A stretch of DNA of 64,000 nt from Spirometra erinaceieuropaei (lineage: Eukaryota > Platyhelminthes > Cestoda > Diphyllobothriidea > Diphyllobothriidae). The stretch spans positions 151,463 to 215,462 of the forward strand of contig CACRXP010000234.1 of NCBI GenBank assembly GCA_902702965.1, read 5' to 3'. The notes under the pieces were generated by a model. That model ran no database searches, was not told the DNA's origin, and saw nothing but the letters and a program-made list of their open reading frames with translations. Each line of letters starts with the position of its first letter. Positions within the stretch are counted from its first letter, which is position 1. A program made the translations under genes and the position numbers. Positions 24,901 to 37,059 of the stretch are shown here, one piece after another.

Positions 24901-27440
24901 GAACGTTTTAGATTTCTTTTACTTAGATCAACAGCTAGAGTACAAGGTTAATTACGGATTTACACAATGCCTCTTCTTGAGGTTCAGGTTCGTAGGAAAT
25001 CTTATTGGGCTGAGTTTTCATCTTTTTAACTAAGGGATGAGATATGCGCTTGCGAATTCCCAGGCCGTTGGAGCAAATGAGTGTCTTGCTTTTGTGTAAT
25101 CCACGACGCGGTCCGTTATGTCAGCAAGTGATTATTCGAAGAAAGAGTGATAAGTAAATTTACTTTCGCAATCTCCATGTTATGGACAAAGAAAGAAAAA
25201 TGCATGAGTTGTAGTCGCTATTTCAGAAAATAACATTCCTCTAGTCTATCATACTCTTTGAGATAATGAGTCTAACAACTAAAAACGCATATTTTTGCCT
25301 GTTACTGTGGAAAGAATTTTGCAAAATAGTTTACGTAGACGATGTCAACCTCTTCGGAAACTTTTAGCGCGTTTCACGTGCTACTCAATGTGCGGCGTCA
25401 TAACAGCTTTGAGGTTTTTCATGATTAAACTCTTTTAACCATTTTACAACATGACTACCCCTTTTCCAGCTGCATGTGAAAAGTTTTCACTTTTGACTAG
25501 AAATTCAAGAAGTAAATTCGTTTTTAACACGTTTTTACTAAACACATCCTATAAAGGATGTATCCATCCGTTTTTCAGAAATAGCGCTATTAAACAACCC
25601 ACCTGCAAAGTATTTTAATAGCTCTAGCACGATGATCCGTGGCAAAGGGCGTTAGGGTTTTTTAAGACAAAAATTAGTAGAAAATAAATTCTGACCAATA
25701 ATTCAGTGATGTTCAAATTGATGAAAGTCACGACCACATTGCTCATGCCTTCAGGTTGAACTGAATATGGAAAATCACCTTCAGTTAGCAAGGGTTGAGA
25801 CTTTAGAAACTTTCAGAATGTACACCCGAAGTTTTAAAGCGCAGATCAGTCATAATTGAATATGAACTCAGTCTCTAAAGAGATTTAGCACAGGTTGTTT
25901 GGTCACAATATTTTTGATTTTTTTTTTAAACCGCTGATTCGGCCTATAGCGACCTTGAAACACGATAAGATAGCAGTTACTAGAAACTGGAACCAGTGTC
26001 TGCGCTGATGTCGTTGTTTCGTTCTATCCGGACTCCCCTCTGGATGCGCTAAGGTGGAATGCTAGCAGCAGGCGCACATATGGAAGAAACCTCATCGTCT
26101 TGCTTACGCCGGTATCCGCAACACGTTGTTCTTTTGTTTTTGTGAATGCACTCTTTCCGTTTGTTGCAGCCCTTTCGTGCCGCCCAAAGAAGCACTCAGC
26201 TGTCGGCTGATTTTGGACCTGCTCCTAGTTTCTCTGGACGTGTGGTCATTAACTTGACCCAGAAATTCGACTCTTCAAAGAGTCGGCCTTTTCGTTACGT
26301 AGCTTTCGTGCTTCCCACCGCACCGGCTTATTCGCACTTGCACTTTTTGCAGCCGTCTATTACTCCGAGGGTGTTGTTTGTCGAAACACAGTCAGTGAAT
26401 GCTTGACCTTTTCCTCATCTGACAAGAGTTTCTCTGACAGCCGGAGTGCTATAGTGTGTCCCTAGGCGGGCAAATAGGAATTCGCATTCTATTTCATTCG
26501 GGACTGAATTTCTGGACAATCGCAGTTATGTTTATACCTTTCCTAGACTAAGATCTTACGCGGTCATTGATTGGTTGTTATATTACAGGGCATAACTGTC
26601 AAAGGGGATATGTGACCATCCAGAATTAGCCAGTCATATTGATGCTGTCTGTATTTCATACGGTCGTTTGGTTTGTAGGATAGAAAATACTTTTGATCTC
26701 TCTTTAAGAACACATAAATTAGTCAATAAATACACGCATGAGTGAGATTTTCCCATTGTCAAATTTGAAAACTGCATTGAGGGGTCGTTCAAGCGGAAAT
26801 TTGTTTCATTACGAAACCAACTGCAGAAATGCTTTCACAAAAACGGAATATAAGATCAACAAACGGCAATCAAACTAATTGACAAACGAGGTTCCGATAA
26901 ATACCCCGGATGTCACAACTTATTAGTCGTCTGCTGACATGCTTGTCAGCCTTTTCTGCTGTTGCAATGGTATAAGCTTGTTGTAAAAGGCTAGTTAAAG
27001 TTTGCTGGAAGGTATATTTAATTGGCCTGATCACGACGGTTCATACAGAGCTCTGACGTGTTTGCTGACGCTCGTTCCTTGACGTCCGTTCCTTGATTTA
27101 TACCTGCCTCCTACTGTGCTGGAATGAAACTTTCCTACTACAATAAAGTGCAGAAGCACTACGCTTGCAATGCCGCAATACTCGCTAGTAGCTCTTTCTG
27201 TGGACTTTCTAATCTAGTTGTTGAGCACTTTTGTACAAAATGCCTATTGGTTTCCATTTGCCAGGATTCCGATTTTAATTTTTTTCCGCATTCCGAATCA
27301 GCTGGTTCGAGGACGGTTTATGAAATAAGGAAGCGTCGCTTTCTTATCTTGGTCTGGCAAAACTATTTTTCCCTGTTAAAGTACAATAAAAATGAAGTTT
27401 TCCGACAGTTTGCATAATCGTGCGAGCACTCGGAGGACAC
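21931..27440. other. No recognisable feature (5.5 kb)
   Basis: The longest repeat-free, gene-free stretch. ORFs at 22654-22854, 23176-23367, 23707-24000 (minus, 97 codons) overlapping 23729-23995 (plus, 88 codons), 24178-24390, 26146-26406 and 27124-27417 have no motif I can name. Their number and length fit random expectation. Host introns or regulatory DNA could be here unseen. Confidence 0.4.
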
Positions 27441-27529
27441 ATTTTCTTTGGTTACATATCTTTCTTAAACAGCGTTTGCAAAATAGCAGCTAACCGAACT
27501 TTCAGCAACTGAAGCCTAGAACGGGGATG

Positions 27530-27640
27530 GTGTGTGTAGCACGCGTAGAGGGGCCTTTCGTTCCTGTAGGTCAGCTTGCCCGATCCACTGCGGTCTTTTT
27601 GACTCCCTTGACACCGGTCTCGTGTGGATGAGGAACACAT
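27530..27640 (-). repeat. Short fragment of dispersed repeat D
   Basis: On the minus strand this reads a GGTGTCAAGGGAGTCAAAAA block followed by GACCGCAGTGGATCGGGCAAG. It matches the start of the repeat at 53690-54350 and its copy at 29360-29880 (GAGTCAAAAAGACCG core). It sits just outside the PLE insertion at 27843. Confidence 0.5.
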
Positions 27641-27842
27641 GAGTGCGGAAGGTCTTGCGCAAGTCCACCGCCAATATGAATAATCCACGCCAAAGTCGCC
27701 ATCTATGCGCCTGCCAAGGTGTGGAACACCGGGTAGGCATCGTCGTTCTCGCAGGTCGAACTATCATAGACGCATTGCTGATTAGTGACAGCAAATTAAC
27801 CAAAAAAATATCTATTACAGAATTACTTGTCTTTGTTTGCTG

Positions 27843-28928
27843 ACACATGTGAAATTCAGAAGAGAGAGTGGCGAGTGAACGTTCCTTTCGGTAAATTCTC
27901 ATCAGGCCAATACAATTACATAGGGCGGGGTACAGTGAGTGAAACAAAAATCGATAAAAGTTAGGTTTTAAATTACAGGCTCGGCAAGAGCGGAAGGGCG
28001 CCGAAAGTTGTATGTGGTTAGTCAACCTTTGACCACGGTAAGCGCGGAGCCTGAACAAGGTTCTTTTGGGCGCATAGGGTCGGTTTTCGTAACCTTATGG
28101 CGGCCGCTTCTGCTGTTGCTAGCAGGCGCTGGCCCAGTAGCTTAGGGTAGCTCGAGGGGACCTTGTAAATCATACGAAATGCTTCGGTGGGGTCCACACG
28201 ATGCCCTGAGTCCACTGCATGCGCAAGGATGGCACTGTCTATTCTCCTAGTTTCACCCTTTGCCAGCCATGCGGGAAGGTGCTCTCGTATTCTTTTGGAA
28301 AGGCGCCGACTCGTACGACCAATATAACCTGCTCCACGGGAGCAAGTGAATGAGTAGATGCACATTGAGGCGGTCTGAGGTGGCAGCCTATCCTTGCCTT
28401 CTCCGCGTAGAATAGGGTTAGTGGAGAATGATATGCGAACCCTTGCTGCTGGGAAGGTTCCCGAGACAGCTTGGTCAAGGCGTCTTCTTAGGAGTTCACC
28501 TGCAGCGTCTCCTTGAAAAGGGACTTTTAGGAACAACGTTTTCTTCTCGGCGGTTAGTGTGGTGGGTTTTGCAGGTCGTTCGGCAAGGTCCCCTCGAGCT
28601 ACCCTAAGCTACTGGGCCAGCGCCTGTTAGCAACAGCAGAAGCGGCCGCCATAAGGTTACGAAAACCGACCCTATGCGCCCAAAAGAACCTTGTTCAGGC
28701 TCCGCGCTTACCATGGTCAAAGGTTGACTAACCACATACAACTTTCGGCGCCCTTCCGCTCTTGCCGAGCCTGTAATTTAAAACCTAACTTTTATCGATT
28801 TTTGTTTCACTCACTGTACCCCGCCCTATGTAATTGTATTTGCCTGATGAGAATTTACCGAAAGGAACGTTCACTCGCCACTCTCTCTTCTGAATATAGT
28901 GATGGGGATTTTCACACATGTGAAATTC
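27843..28928 (-). mobile_element. Penelope-like insertion with inverted 3' duplicate and 15-bp target duplication
   Basis: The direct repeat ACACATGTGAAATTC occurs at 27843-27857 and 28914-28928 and brackets one composite insertion. Inside, 27854-28165 and 28584-28895 are inverted copies (312 bp, without gaps) differing at only a few sites. They are separated by a 418 bp spacer. The minus-strand unit (28583 to 27858) is the 3' part of a PLE with an open coding frame. The plus-strand arm repeats only its last 312 bp, with about 18 extra bases before the right target duplication. The few mismatches and intact target duplication indicate a recent insertion. The structure resembles the complex, partly inverted terminal arrangements known for Penelope elements. 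Confidence 0.88.
28018..28583 (-). CDS. Penelope-like protein, C-terminal linker and GIY-YIG endonuclease (5'-truncated)
   Basis: The frame is open for about 188 codons from the 5' break of the insertion at 28583 to the stop at 28018-28020. There is no true start; the first frame-consistent TTG (28536) is not credible as one. Order: a basic KKTLFLKVPFQGDAAGE block followed by LLRRRLDQAV, the linker, then GIY-YIG with CIYSFTCSRGAGYIGRTSRR. Both signature tyrosines are intact, and RIREH (conserved Arg and His) and a SAILAHAVDSGH motif follow. The tail is CAQKNLVQAPRLPWSKVD. GIY-YIG nicks target DNA to prime reverse transcription. The RT domain is missing because of 5' truncation, so this copy cannot act alone. 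It is the best preserved nuclease in the window. The longer overlapping frame at 27516-28058 lies in the downstream untranslated part and is not a gene. Confidence 0.85.
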
Positions 28929-29359
28929 TCTAGGCTTATCACCACAGTATTTGCAAAACCGTCCACCAATCTACACACTTTGCCCTGAGACAGAACAGAA
29001 AACCTCGCTTTTAAGAAAATAATTCTAACTTACGGCAGATGGCAATAGAGCTCTACCGGGAATAAAAAAATCGAGACACCACAAGCACTGTGACAGCCGT
29101 TTTATTGCAATTTTGACCAATAAAACAAGATTTGTCCGTATCAAACATTTGGTAAATATCAGTAACAGAACCTGACAGCAGTCCAATTTAGCTGTTTTTA
29201 TTACTATAAATAGCAGTGTTAATAATAGTACCCGTACTTACACTACAAATCTAACATTACAACCGTTGTTGTCAATAAGGAAATTGCTGTCAGTTCCATC
29301 TTAACTACCCAAGTACTAGTGTCCTAACAACGGCTAACGCGAGAGGTGCGTCAAACCAA
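28929..29359. other. No recognisable feature
   Basis: AT-rich flank of the PLE insertion. No ORF or shared repeat is seen. Confidence 0.4.
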
Positions 29360-29880
29360 CTCGGAGGCCAGATCATAATACGCCCTACGTTAATGGAGTG
29401 GCGTCCGCATAACAAATGTCACAGATGGACATTGTGGTGGCAAGCTTAGGCGTGGACTCAAGCCGCTCCGGCCACATGAGTCAGGTGACTGATCGGCTCA
29501 GACAGTTGATTGCTACCAGAGGAAGAGAAGATTGAGGTCAACTTTGAGGACTCCGTTCTCACGACACTTTAGCGCATATTTCTCATTATAACCAGTCTGG
29601 CGCGTTTGAATCTCTCTCGGTGCGCTAAAAGCCGTGGTGTGAAAGGCTGCCAAATGACGGGATAACTCAGTCCCCCTCTCAGGACGAAGAGTCAGGCTGC
29701 AATGTGACCTGTTGGGATCCGAGCCTCATTTTTGTTGTTTTGGTGGAAACCTGTTCCTCTGTGCATGGACCAGACGTGTTTAGCACGCTTACAGGGGCCA
29801 TTTAGCTTTGTCGACCACTGCGCCCGATCCCGCCTTCGGTCTTTTTGACTCTGTCCTGAGACCAGATTCAGGTAGGTAAG
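29360..29880 (-). repeat. Dispersed repeat D, minus copy
   Basis: The reverse complement follows the repeat at 53690-54250: AGAGTCAAAAAGACCG, a GGCTCGGATCCCA block, CATTGCAGCCTGACTCTT, then AGTTATCCCGTCA, a GGCTTTTAGCGCACCG block and CTGTCTGAGCCGATCAGTCA. There is no open frame of note. The repeat is probably part of a retroelement, but I see no RT or endonuclease motif to prove it. Confidence 0.65.
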
Positions 29881-31505
29881 AGGAGAGAGAGTGCAACAAA
29901 TACAATACAAGTCTAGTACAATTATAAACTAATTCCCACACAAGTCACCATCCCTGTGCCTGTTATGCTGCGGAGCAAACGGCGGGCATCATCGTCTAGG
30001 ACAGTCGAGCTGACTCATGTCGTATTTTGGCTAAGTAATTCACTTCATTGTCACAGTACTTCTTCAACCTATCCAACTGACGAACTAGTTCAACCACGTG
30101 TGCTGACACTAAAACATACGTGTGCCAGTAATCACGGTGGAGTTCAGAGACCACCGCATGCAGCACACAGGTTTCCATGTCTTTTCTGTAAACTGAGACC
30201 TTTCACTGATTATTTGAATAGAACTACACATTCGGGGACAATTTTGTCCCCCTGAACGTACATTTATGGACAGTCTTCTTAACTATAAATATTATAGTTG
30301 GATAAAGCCTTGCGGTCACTTTCGGTTATCTCGATGTTAACTTCATTTTTTAGTCGTCAAAACTTTATTATATATGAAACTTAATGGAAGATTTATTTGG
30401 ATTCATTCGCATCAATAAACCAGTAAATATTCAATTGGATACATATGAAATTGGTAACGCCGCTGATTATGAAAGGCCAAAGACCATGAATTCAAGCTGC
30501 ATCCGTTGCAGCTGATACTTTTAAAAGGCCAAGTGTAAGATATTAACTGTTAAGATTTCTTCTACAAACCAAGCAGCTGTCTTCGCCAGAAACCTCGTCA
30601 TAACCATATATCACAGATAGCCAGTCTAACAGAGTGCGGAATAACCATACAAAAGCACCGGTGGCTGATTTTCCTCGGCCTCTGACGATTTGCAGGTCTA
30701 TTATAATGTACTTGTTAGGGGCTCCTTGATACTTAGTGAGTTTATTTGTAAAACCAGTGACTTTCAATGGGCAAAAGAAGTTCTTCAATTCTGTATACAG
30801 TGCTTAAATCAGCATTCGGTACTAGTGAGGTGACTGGGAAAAGTCGCAGATTATAATATCTTTTTTTCACAGGGACAGTCATCATTTATACAAAACTAGC
30901 TGTCTTTCCAATGATTTATTGCTACAGATTCTTATTCCTCATAAGTTACTTGAAAACACCCCAGCATTTTAATCAATGCGTTGCGCTTTACCCCTTCTAC
31001 CATTAGTATAGTCATTTGAGTTTTTTGAAGAAAATTCGGCAAGATCTCATTTCGTAGCAGTACCTGTTAGGGGTTAGAAGTCAGGCTGGGGCTTGTCTAC
31101 TGCAGGTGCGGCTGCAAAATGAGATCCGACCGAAAATTCACTCACTGTCTGAAGACACAATGTGGGAAAGAAAGCAACATTGCGCGAAAAGTAACATTAA
31201 CACTCGAATTCGGCTAAACCGCCATCGAGTTAACTACTTCGATTCCACTAGACAATGTGTCATTCACTTCGTTGAAACCGTACTTTATGCTTCTGGTGGT
31301 TAAGGGCTGTTATATCTTTTCGACCCATTTTGTTTAAGTTGCATTTTTAAATTGCACATTTCGTGTACAAGAACTTCCTTCTCAGAAAGAATCGGTCTCT
31401 ATCACCGAACACCATCGTGCCCTAGTTGTGTGAGTACAGCCACATCCACGATTGACCGAAGTAAGGAGAGCAACAGTCCTGTTTGGACATTTTCTCGAAA
31501 AAATT
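29881..31505. other. No recognisable feature
   Basis: ORFs at 29956-30255 (plus), 30543-30788 (minus) and 31106-31303 (plus) lack motifs and flanking splice signals I trust. Confidence 0.4.
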
Positions 31506-31529
31506 AGACTCAGGGGAGGGGAGAGGAGG

Positions 31530-31840
31530 CAGTAAGTGACAGTGAGGGCTAGACAGAGCCGTGTCACAAGGGGGAAGAAGGGAGAGAAGGGGCGCGGAGA
31601 CATGCATACAGTTAATCGATTCTTGCCCACGATAGACGCGGAACGTACGAGAAGGTTCTTCTGTGCTCACAGGACCGGCCTCTGTAGCCTGATGGCAGTT
31701 CTGTGCGCGCAGAAGAACCTCTCGCACGCTCCGCGTCTATCGTGGACAAGGATCGATTAACTAAACGCATGTCTCCGCGCACCGCCCCCCCCTCCCTCTA
31801 CCTAACCCTCACTGTCCCTTTCTTCCCCCCTCCCTTCCCT
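31530..31840. mobile_element. Palindromic pair of Penelope-like 3' ends
   Basis: The right arm (31701 to about 31840) encodes, on the plus strand, the PLE C-terminal end CAQKNLSHAPRLSWTRID followed by a stop at 31758-31760 and a C-rich untranslated segment. The left arm (about 31530-31672) is its inverted copy. Both share a block from an AGAAGAACC motif through CGCGTCTATCGTGG and AATCGAT to CATGTCTCCGCGC, plus a more diverged outer CACTGTC/GACAGTG part. The spacer is only 28 bp. The C-terminal residues match those of the PLE at 28 kb (CAQKNLVQAPRLPWSKVD), so the two loci belong to related lineages. No target duplication was recognised. All enzymatic domains are absent. Confidence 0.78.
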
Positions 31841-32069
31841 ACCTTCTATTCACATATCCCGTTTGTATGAAAAGACGAATCTTAATAAAGTTAGACTGAC
31901 TCTTAAGCAGATAATCATTGTCTAATTTCAAATCGCTCAAAGTAGGGGACTCGCTTGTCTGATCGAACGATAATTTCAACTTTCTGCGATTTTGAGTTTC
32001 TAGTGGTAACTTAGGTACCAGCGAACGCAATTCGAAATGGTGGGTCAGCAGTTTCCTTTATACCCCAAC
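31841..32069. other. No recognisable feature
   Basis: Short AT-rich spacer between the PLE palindrome and the SINE. No motif is seen. Confidence 0.4.
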
Positions 32070-32345
32070 CCAAGTGAGTTCCGTAAGAGCGATCGGTGAT
32101 CGCCCCTACCATTATATATTTCCGATCGAAAGCGACAGGGCAACGGGCTCGTGGCTTAGTGGCTAGAGGCGTGGACTTCTAACTAACAGGTCGCGAGTTG
32201 GAACCTCGGGTTTTCCACACTTCGGGCTTGGGTATGACTGGCTGACTACGGCTAATAAGCCAGAAATGGCCATTGCAGTCTCCCTTGTCTTTTTCGGTCA
32301 TAACATGAGGCTAAGTACTGCTGATATCGACTTAAATTTGACCAA
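32070..32345 (+). repeat. tRNA-derived SINE, copy 2, preceded by a SINE tail
   Basis: From 32142 the element reads GACAGGGCAACGGGCTCG, A box (TGGCTTAGTGGCTAGAGGCG), a B-box-like GAGTTGGAACCTC, then GGGTATGACTGG, AAGCCAGAAATGGCCATT and AGTCTCCCTTGTCT, as in copy 1. Immediately upstream (32070-32115) is AGTGAGTTCC followed by GATCGCCCCTACCA, which corresponds to the 3' tail of copy 1. A TTATATAT stretch joins it to the next head. The arrangement suggests a tail-to-head tandem in which the first unit is 5'-truncated. The B box is degenerate, so activity is unlikely. Confidence 0.78.
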
Positions 32346-35300
32346 TGCCTTAAGAGAACAGCCCACATGCTATAGTGCGGAGGTCTTAGGGTGTAGAAGT
32401 CACTAAAAATGACAAAATTAGGATTTTAATATTCGAATTTCAAAAAACCCCTTTTGCGTGCAGGTCTAACATACCACGTTTTCATGGTCGGCATTTAACA
32501 GAATAGGTATGCAGAAATTTATTCTAAGTCCAAGTAGTTCTTGGTTTGCTTTTCAGTGGTGATATCAGTGGAAATACTGAAAAAATCAAAGTCAGCAAAC
32601 GTACTTTTTCGATTTTTCATCTTCAGACCGGTACAGTAATATGTAGCAAGGTTAAACAGCAGGAACTGAAAAATACCAAATGAACAAATGCGATCGGCGT
32701 TTGGGAGTGTCTAGACATCCCCGGAAAAGTTGTAAGATTCATGCCTGGTTCTCGCAGTTTAAAACCCAGGTTTAGCCGCACATTTTCTTCCCCTCGTCCT
32801 AGTACATCTCGTTACAGCAACGAAACACAAGTGTAACTACCCTTGTTAAAACTTTATTTGGGTGTATTTTTGTTTTTCACTGCCTATCGTGACGCATATT
32901 GTTGTGCTAGTCTGAAGATGAATAACCGAAAGATCACATTTGCTGACTTTGGCTATTTTTAGTATGCACTTGCAAAAAACCGAGGGAATTTCAAGTTGCT
33001 TCTCTCCTATTCTGATGAAAGTCATTTACGACACCGCCTGGACAACGAAGAATATATAGTAGGTTTACATGATTGGGCATATTATTGGAGTTCTTCAGTT
33101 AACCGGGTGGACTGGCTTACTATTACCCCCACCATGTGAAATGGTCCTTCTGACCACCTGTTAAATGTTGGCGTTGCAAAGTCACTGATCTGAGTAGAAC
33201 TAGTACGATCGGCATAATAGGCTGGAGTACAGTCAAAGTTCCGGCTATATGATGACATGCAACCTATTTAAAAAATATGCGTGTGTGTACTGCACTATGC
33301 AGCCGAATATATCGTATAGTTCCTGATCATAAATAGAATCAATTTAAGCATGGAGAGGATGGTAAATTGACTTTCCACTTCTCGCGTACATGCAAGCATT
33401 TCATTATTCCACCTGCGTTGATCCCACACGAGCAACCTCTGATTTGAACAATTTGGCATTACATTCGGCCTGTGGGACTATTTTAGGCTCAAGGTCAGAC
33501 CACTCAATCGAACCTATTACTAATATTGGACGAAATTTTACACGAATTATCAGAATGGTTATGTAGCATTGGTTAGGCCACTGGGGATAAAAAGAAACTT
33601 TCGATGAAGGACTTAGGGGTTTATTGAGTTGTTTGCTTCGGCACGAAATACGCTTAGGCCTTGGGATTGTTCGGTGTTAAAAAGTCTGACCGAGGTACAA
33701 ATGCGACCAGCAGCAGAAAACGCCGACCATAATGGTGGCGGAACACTGTATGCCCTATTATTTTCTCCGGTAACACGAAGTACCTTCTTTTAAGTAACAG
33801 CACGAGGTACAGGTAAGTTCAAAACTTGACCAATATTTGCGGTTAAAAAAGTAACATCCCAGTATAATAAGAAATCAGGCCAATCGTGCTGCTTAATGTG
33901 AATCAGTAGGTCATGCGAACAGGCTGGTCAAAAATCAAAGGTGGAGCCCTGTTAACAAATTATCCCCACAGGGGGCTAAGGAAAAGTCAGACGGAGGCGA
34001 CCAAAATGTTATTTGTCTTTTATTTTTTAGTCCACCGAAATGATAATTCTGAAAGTAGTAGTCTGAGTATGTTCTGTGCGTAGATGGCCTCATAGAAACA
34101 ATGGTTCAAGTAAACTGCTTCCCCTTATCTGCTTTCAGAAAACTAAAATAGGCTGGGTCATCTGTGTAAGTCCCGATAAATGACCCGTCAACTCTCGTCC
34201 ATGTGTAAGGACCAACAGCTGGAACTTCAATGATGTCCTAATCCATTCCAGTTCTCCGAAGACAAATAACGGAAGGCAGTTTATTTCTAAGATTGTTTCC
34301 ACATAGTTAACTACGTAGGCAACGTACTTACACTATCTATACTGAAAGAATTAATATGCTAAAACAGAGTAGGAGGGATCCGTGAGATTGGCCAGGGTCC
34401 CCTCCATCCCCATTTGGCCTAGTCCTTGGGAAGGGGACATGTGCTAACAGGGGCAATATTTTGTTATAAATAATGCTATTGACTTGGAAATCTAACGTAA
34501 AACCAATCATGCTGTAGTGAGTCTTTACGTGGACTTAGGGGTGACAGTGGCAAAGATAGCATCCCCTACAATAAGCAAATCAATGGCGTTTCATGCACCG
34601 ACAGAAAACTCAGGAAATTGATTTCACACTCTAACGTCCACCGATTCCGGCAAAATTGTGACTCTTCCAGTTAAAAATCAGTGAAACTCAGGAAGTTTGA
34701 AATCTCCGCCGTTTAAATAATGTTACAAGTTTAAATCGACCGTGGCATAAAGTGCCTCAGAACAACAGAATTTCACAATTGTTGTTGGTGTTGAAAGGAG
34801 TAATGGGTGCAACTAACGAGTTAAATCTTTTATTGTTTTGAGACAGCAGTTAAATTTCACTCAGGAAAGACATTAGAGGTCCAATGACCCAAACTTAAAG
34901 TCCTCACTCACATATACGCGACTCGCCTCTCATCGCCTTTTTGACGACCATTCAGAAGATTGTGCAGCCAAACAGAGTTCTGGCTTGGCTACGGATAGCA
35001 TTAACCGTGGCACAGTCACGAAAAATTTCTGGACAGCGAACGAGCCCCAAAGATTGAAGCGACAATGTCTTATCTATATAAGCCTCGTAATTAGACCTAA
35101 ACGCCTTGGGAGGGCGTACTGTGTGATTTTTAGGGGATGAAATTAATTCATACGGTGACTGACAGGTCATGGAAAAGGAAACGATGCCTCAGTTCAACCG
35201 CATAAAGCATGCAATATCAAACAACGACAAGTATGACAACAGAGACGCTGCATTAGAACAAATAAGTTGTGAAAGTGAAGTCTGCGCATTATCGAAATCT

Positions 35301-37059
35301 ACCTGAAGTTGCATAGATACTCATTTGCAGGATGTTGCAGTGTAGTCCTGTCGAAGTGGCACTACGTACACGAAGAGTTTGCTTACTCGAGTGCAGCATC
35401 ATGTGCGACTTCTACTTCTCTTGTGGAAGTGTGCTGAGCAATTAGGAAAGCATTGTTATATTTTGATCGTTGGCCTCTTTAGCAGACAACAGTGTTAACC
35501 AACTATGTTTGCCTCTCTTTCTAGGAGTTCACTGAAATGCGTTATATACGGAAGCGTAGTGGCTGGTTTCGGGCTGAAGGGCATTTCGAAGGAGGCAGGC
35601 CTGTTCACAATCCGAGTGCCGGGAGGTTTGATGAACAACTTCATTGGTTGAGGTCGAGTGAACTTAAGTCACTTTAGTAAGAGAACAAGGCTTTCCAATA
35701 TATATACGAAAATTGCAATCAAATCAATTTTAACGGTAGTAAATTTGAAAATTTAAAGTCGTGGTTATCTGAAAGGCAGGCGCAAACGGTCGCCACCTGC
35801 TATATCGCGATTATATGCACAGTAATTTCTCAGCAAATAAGCGTCCAGGTCGCATTCGAATGTCCCATTAATTTTTCAAAGAACCATCGCGTCAGAAAGT
35901 CCGTTCTCCGCTTTAACTACGCTCTGCAGTAAGGTGTTCCGTCGGACGACCGAGTGGACTAGCTTCCTCTGTAGTTTAAAGGGATGACCACATGGGTGGT
36001 CCACCCCAGTGAATTCTAAGAAGTCATCAACTTCCAGGGCCCGCGCACGGCCTCTGGCAATCCGGCAAGTCTAATTGATGTTTCTGGGCGCTTTCCTGCA
36101 AATGGGGGAAACAAATTAAGTGCTGCCAAGTATGGCTTCCTTAGGCAGATAACTAAGATATGTGACTATCCTTATAGTACCTGGTTGCGCTCTTTCCAGC
36201 TGTTTTAATCCTTCCTAAACCACGGACTCGAGCCCTGAACAGCATACCCGAAGTGAGATCGAGCGAATGACCATGACTGCGACAAGGGGGGGGGGCAGTT
36301 GTTATGTCATATTTCGTTTTCCCACGCGGAGGAACAAAAAGATTTCTGATGCCAAAAACTTCATATTATTGTAAATGACAAAAGAGGGTTCTTTATTTCT
36401 CCATTGACATTTAAGTCAGTCTTTCTACTTCTCCATTTCCAAAACTTTATGAATTTGCCCTGAGCATGCCACACAGACCATGCCTTCGTGGTTGACATTC
36501 ATCCAACTTATTAAATCCCTTACCCGTCTGATGGGATGCGATTTGATTGCAGAATATCCAGAACTGCAGTCAATTTCACTGCGACTTATGTTTATTCATT
36601 CGTTTATTTCAGCCCGCTCCCCGAGCGCCGATAACCGTTTGGCTACCTTGCTGACAGAAGCAAACAGGCAAGTTCCGGGAAACATTTCAGAAGAGGTAGA
36701 TGCAACTACTGAAACAAGAAGTCTGATAGCCTGACGTCTGGTATTATCACTCATGATTTACTAGTGTTGGTCTGTAAGTTAAAGTCCTAAGGAAAACGAC
36801 AAAATACGACGCAAGTACTGAGCACTAACATCAACTATCTAGTTGTGTAAACTTTCGTTTGTGTAAGAATGCTACACCGGCGCTCCGAGACGCATTGCAG
36901 TGAGACGTAAAACGTCACTGACCTACACTATATTATTCGGGCGCGTAGAGCAAATAGTTTACCACTCCATGCATAAACGCTAAGAGGAGCAAATTTAAAC
37001 AGGTCTCAAATTTTGATGAGCGTTATCAAGTTGGAAAAGCACATCGAAAGCCGTCGCCG
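32346..37059. other. No recognised gene (4.7 kb)
   Basis: I see no shared repeat and no ORF with a motif. Frames at 34952-35170 and 36480-36734 are unremarkable. A homopolymer of ten G lies at about 36286-36295. A short exon-like segment at 35522-35612 is discussed under findings. Confidence 0.4.

Noticed and set aside
27516..28058. 180-codon minus-strand ORF
   Set aside because: It lies in a different frame over the PLE C-terminus and its untranslated and palindromic sequence. The inverted arm repeats part of it, which shows it is repeat DNA and not a separate gene.
30543..30788. 81-codon minus-strand ORF that looks protein-like
   Set aside because: No family recognised and no splice or repeat context, so it is not distinguishable from chance.
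32142..32215. Possible tRNA gene
   Set aside because: A and B boxes are present but no cloverleaf forms. The same sequence recurs at 14.3 kb with a long non-tRNA body, so it is a SINE.
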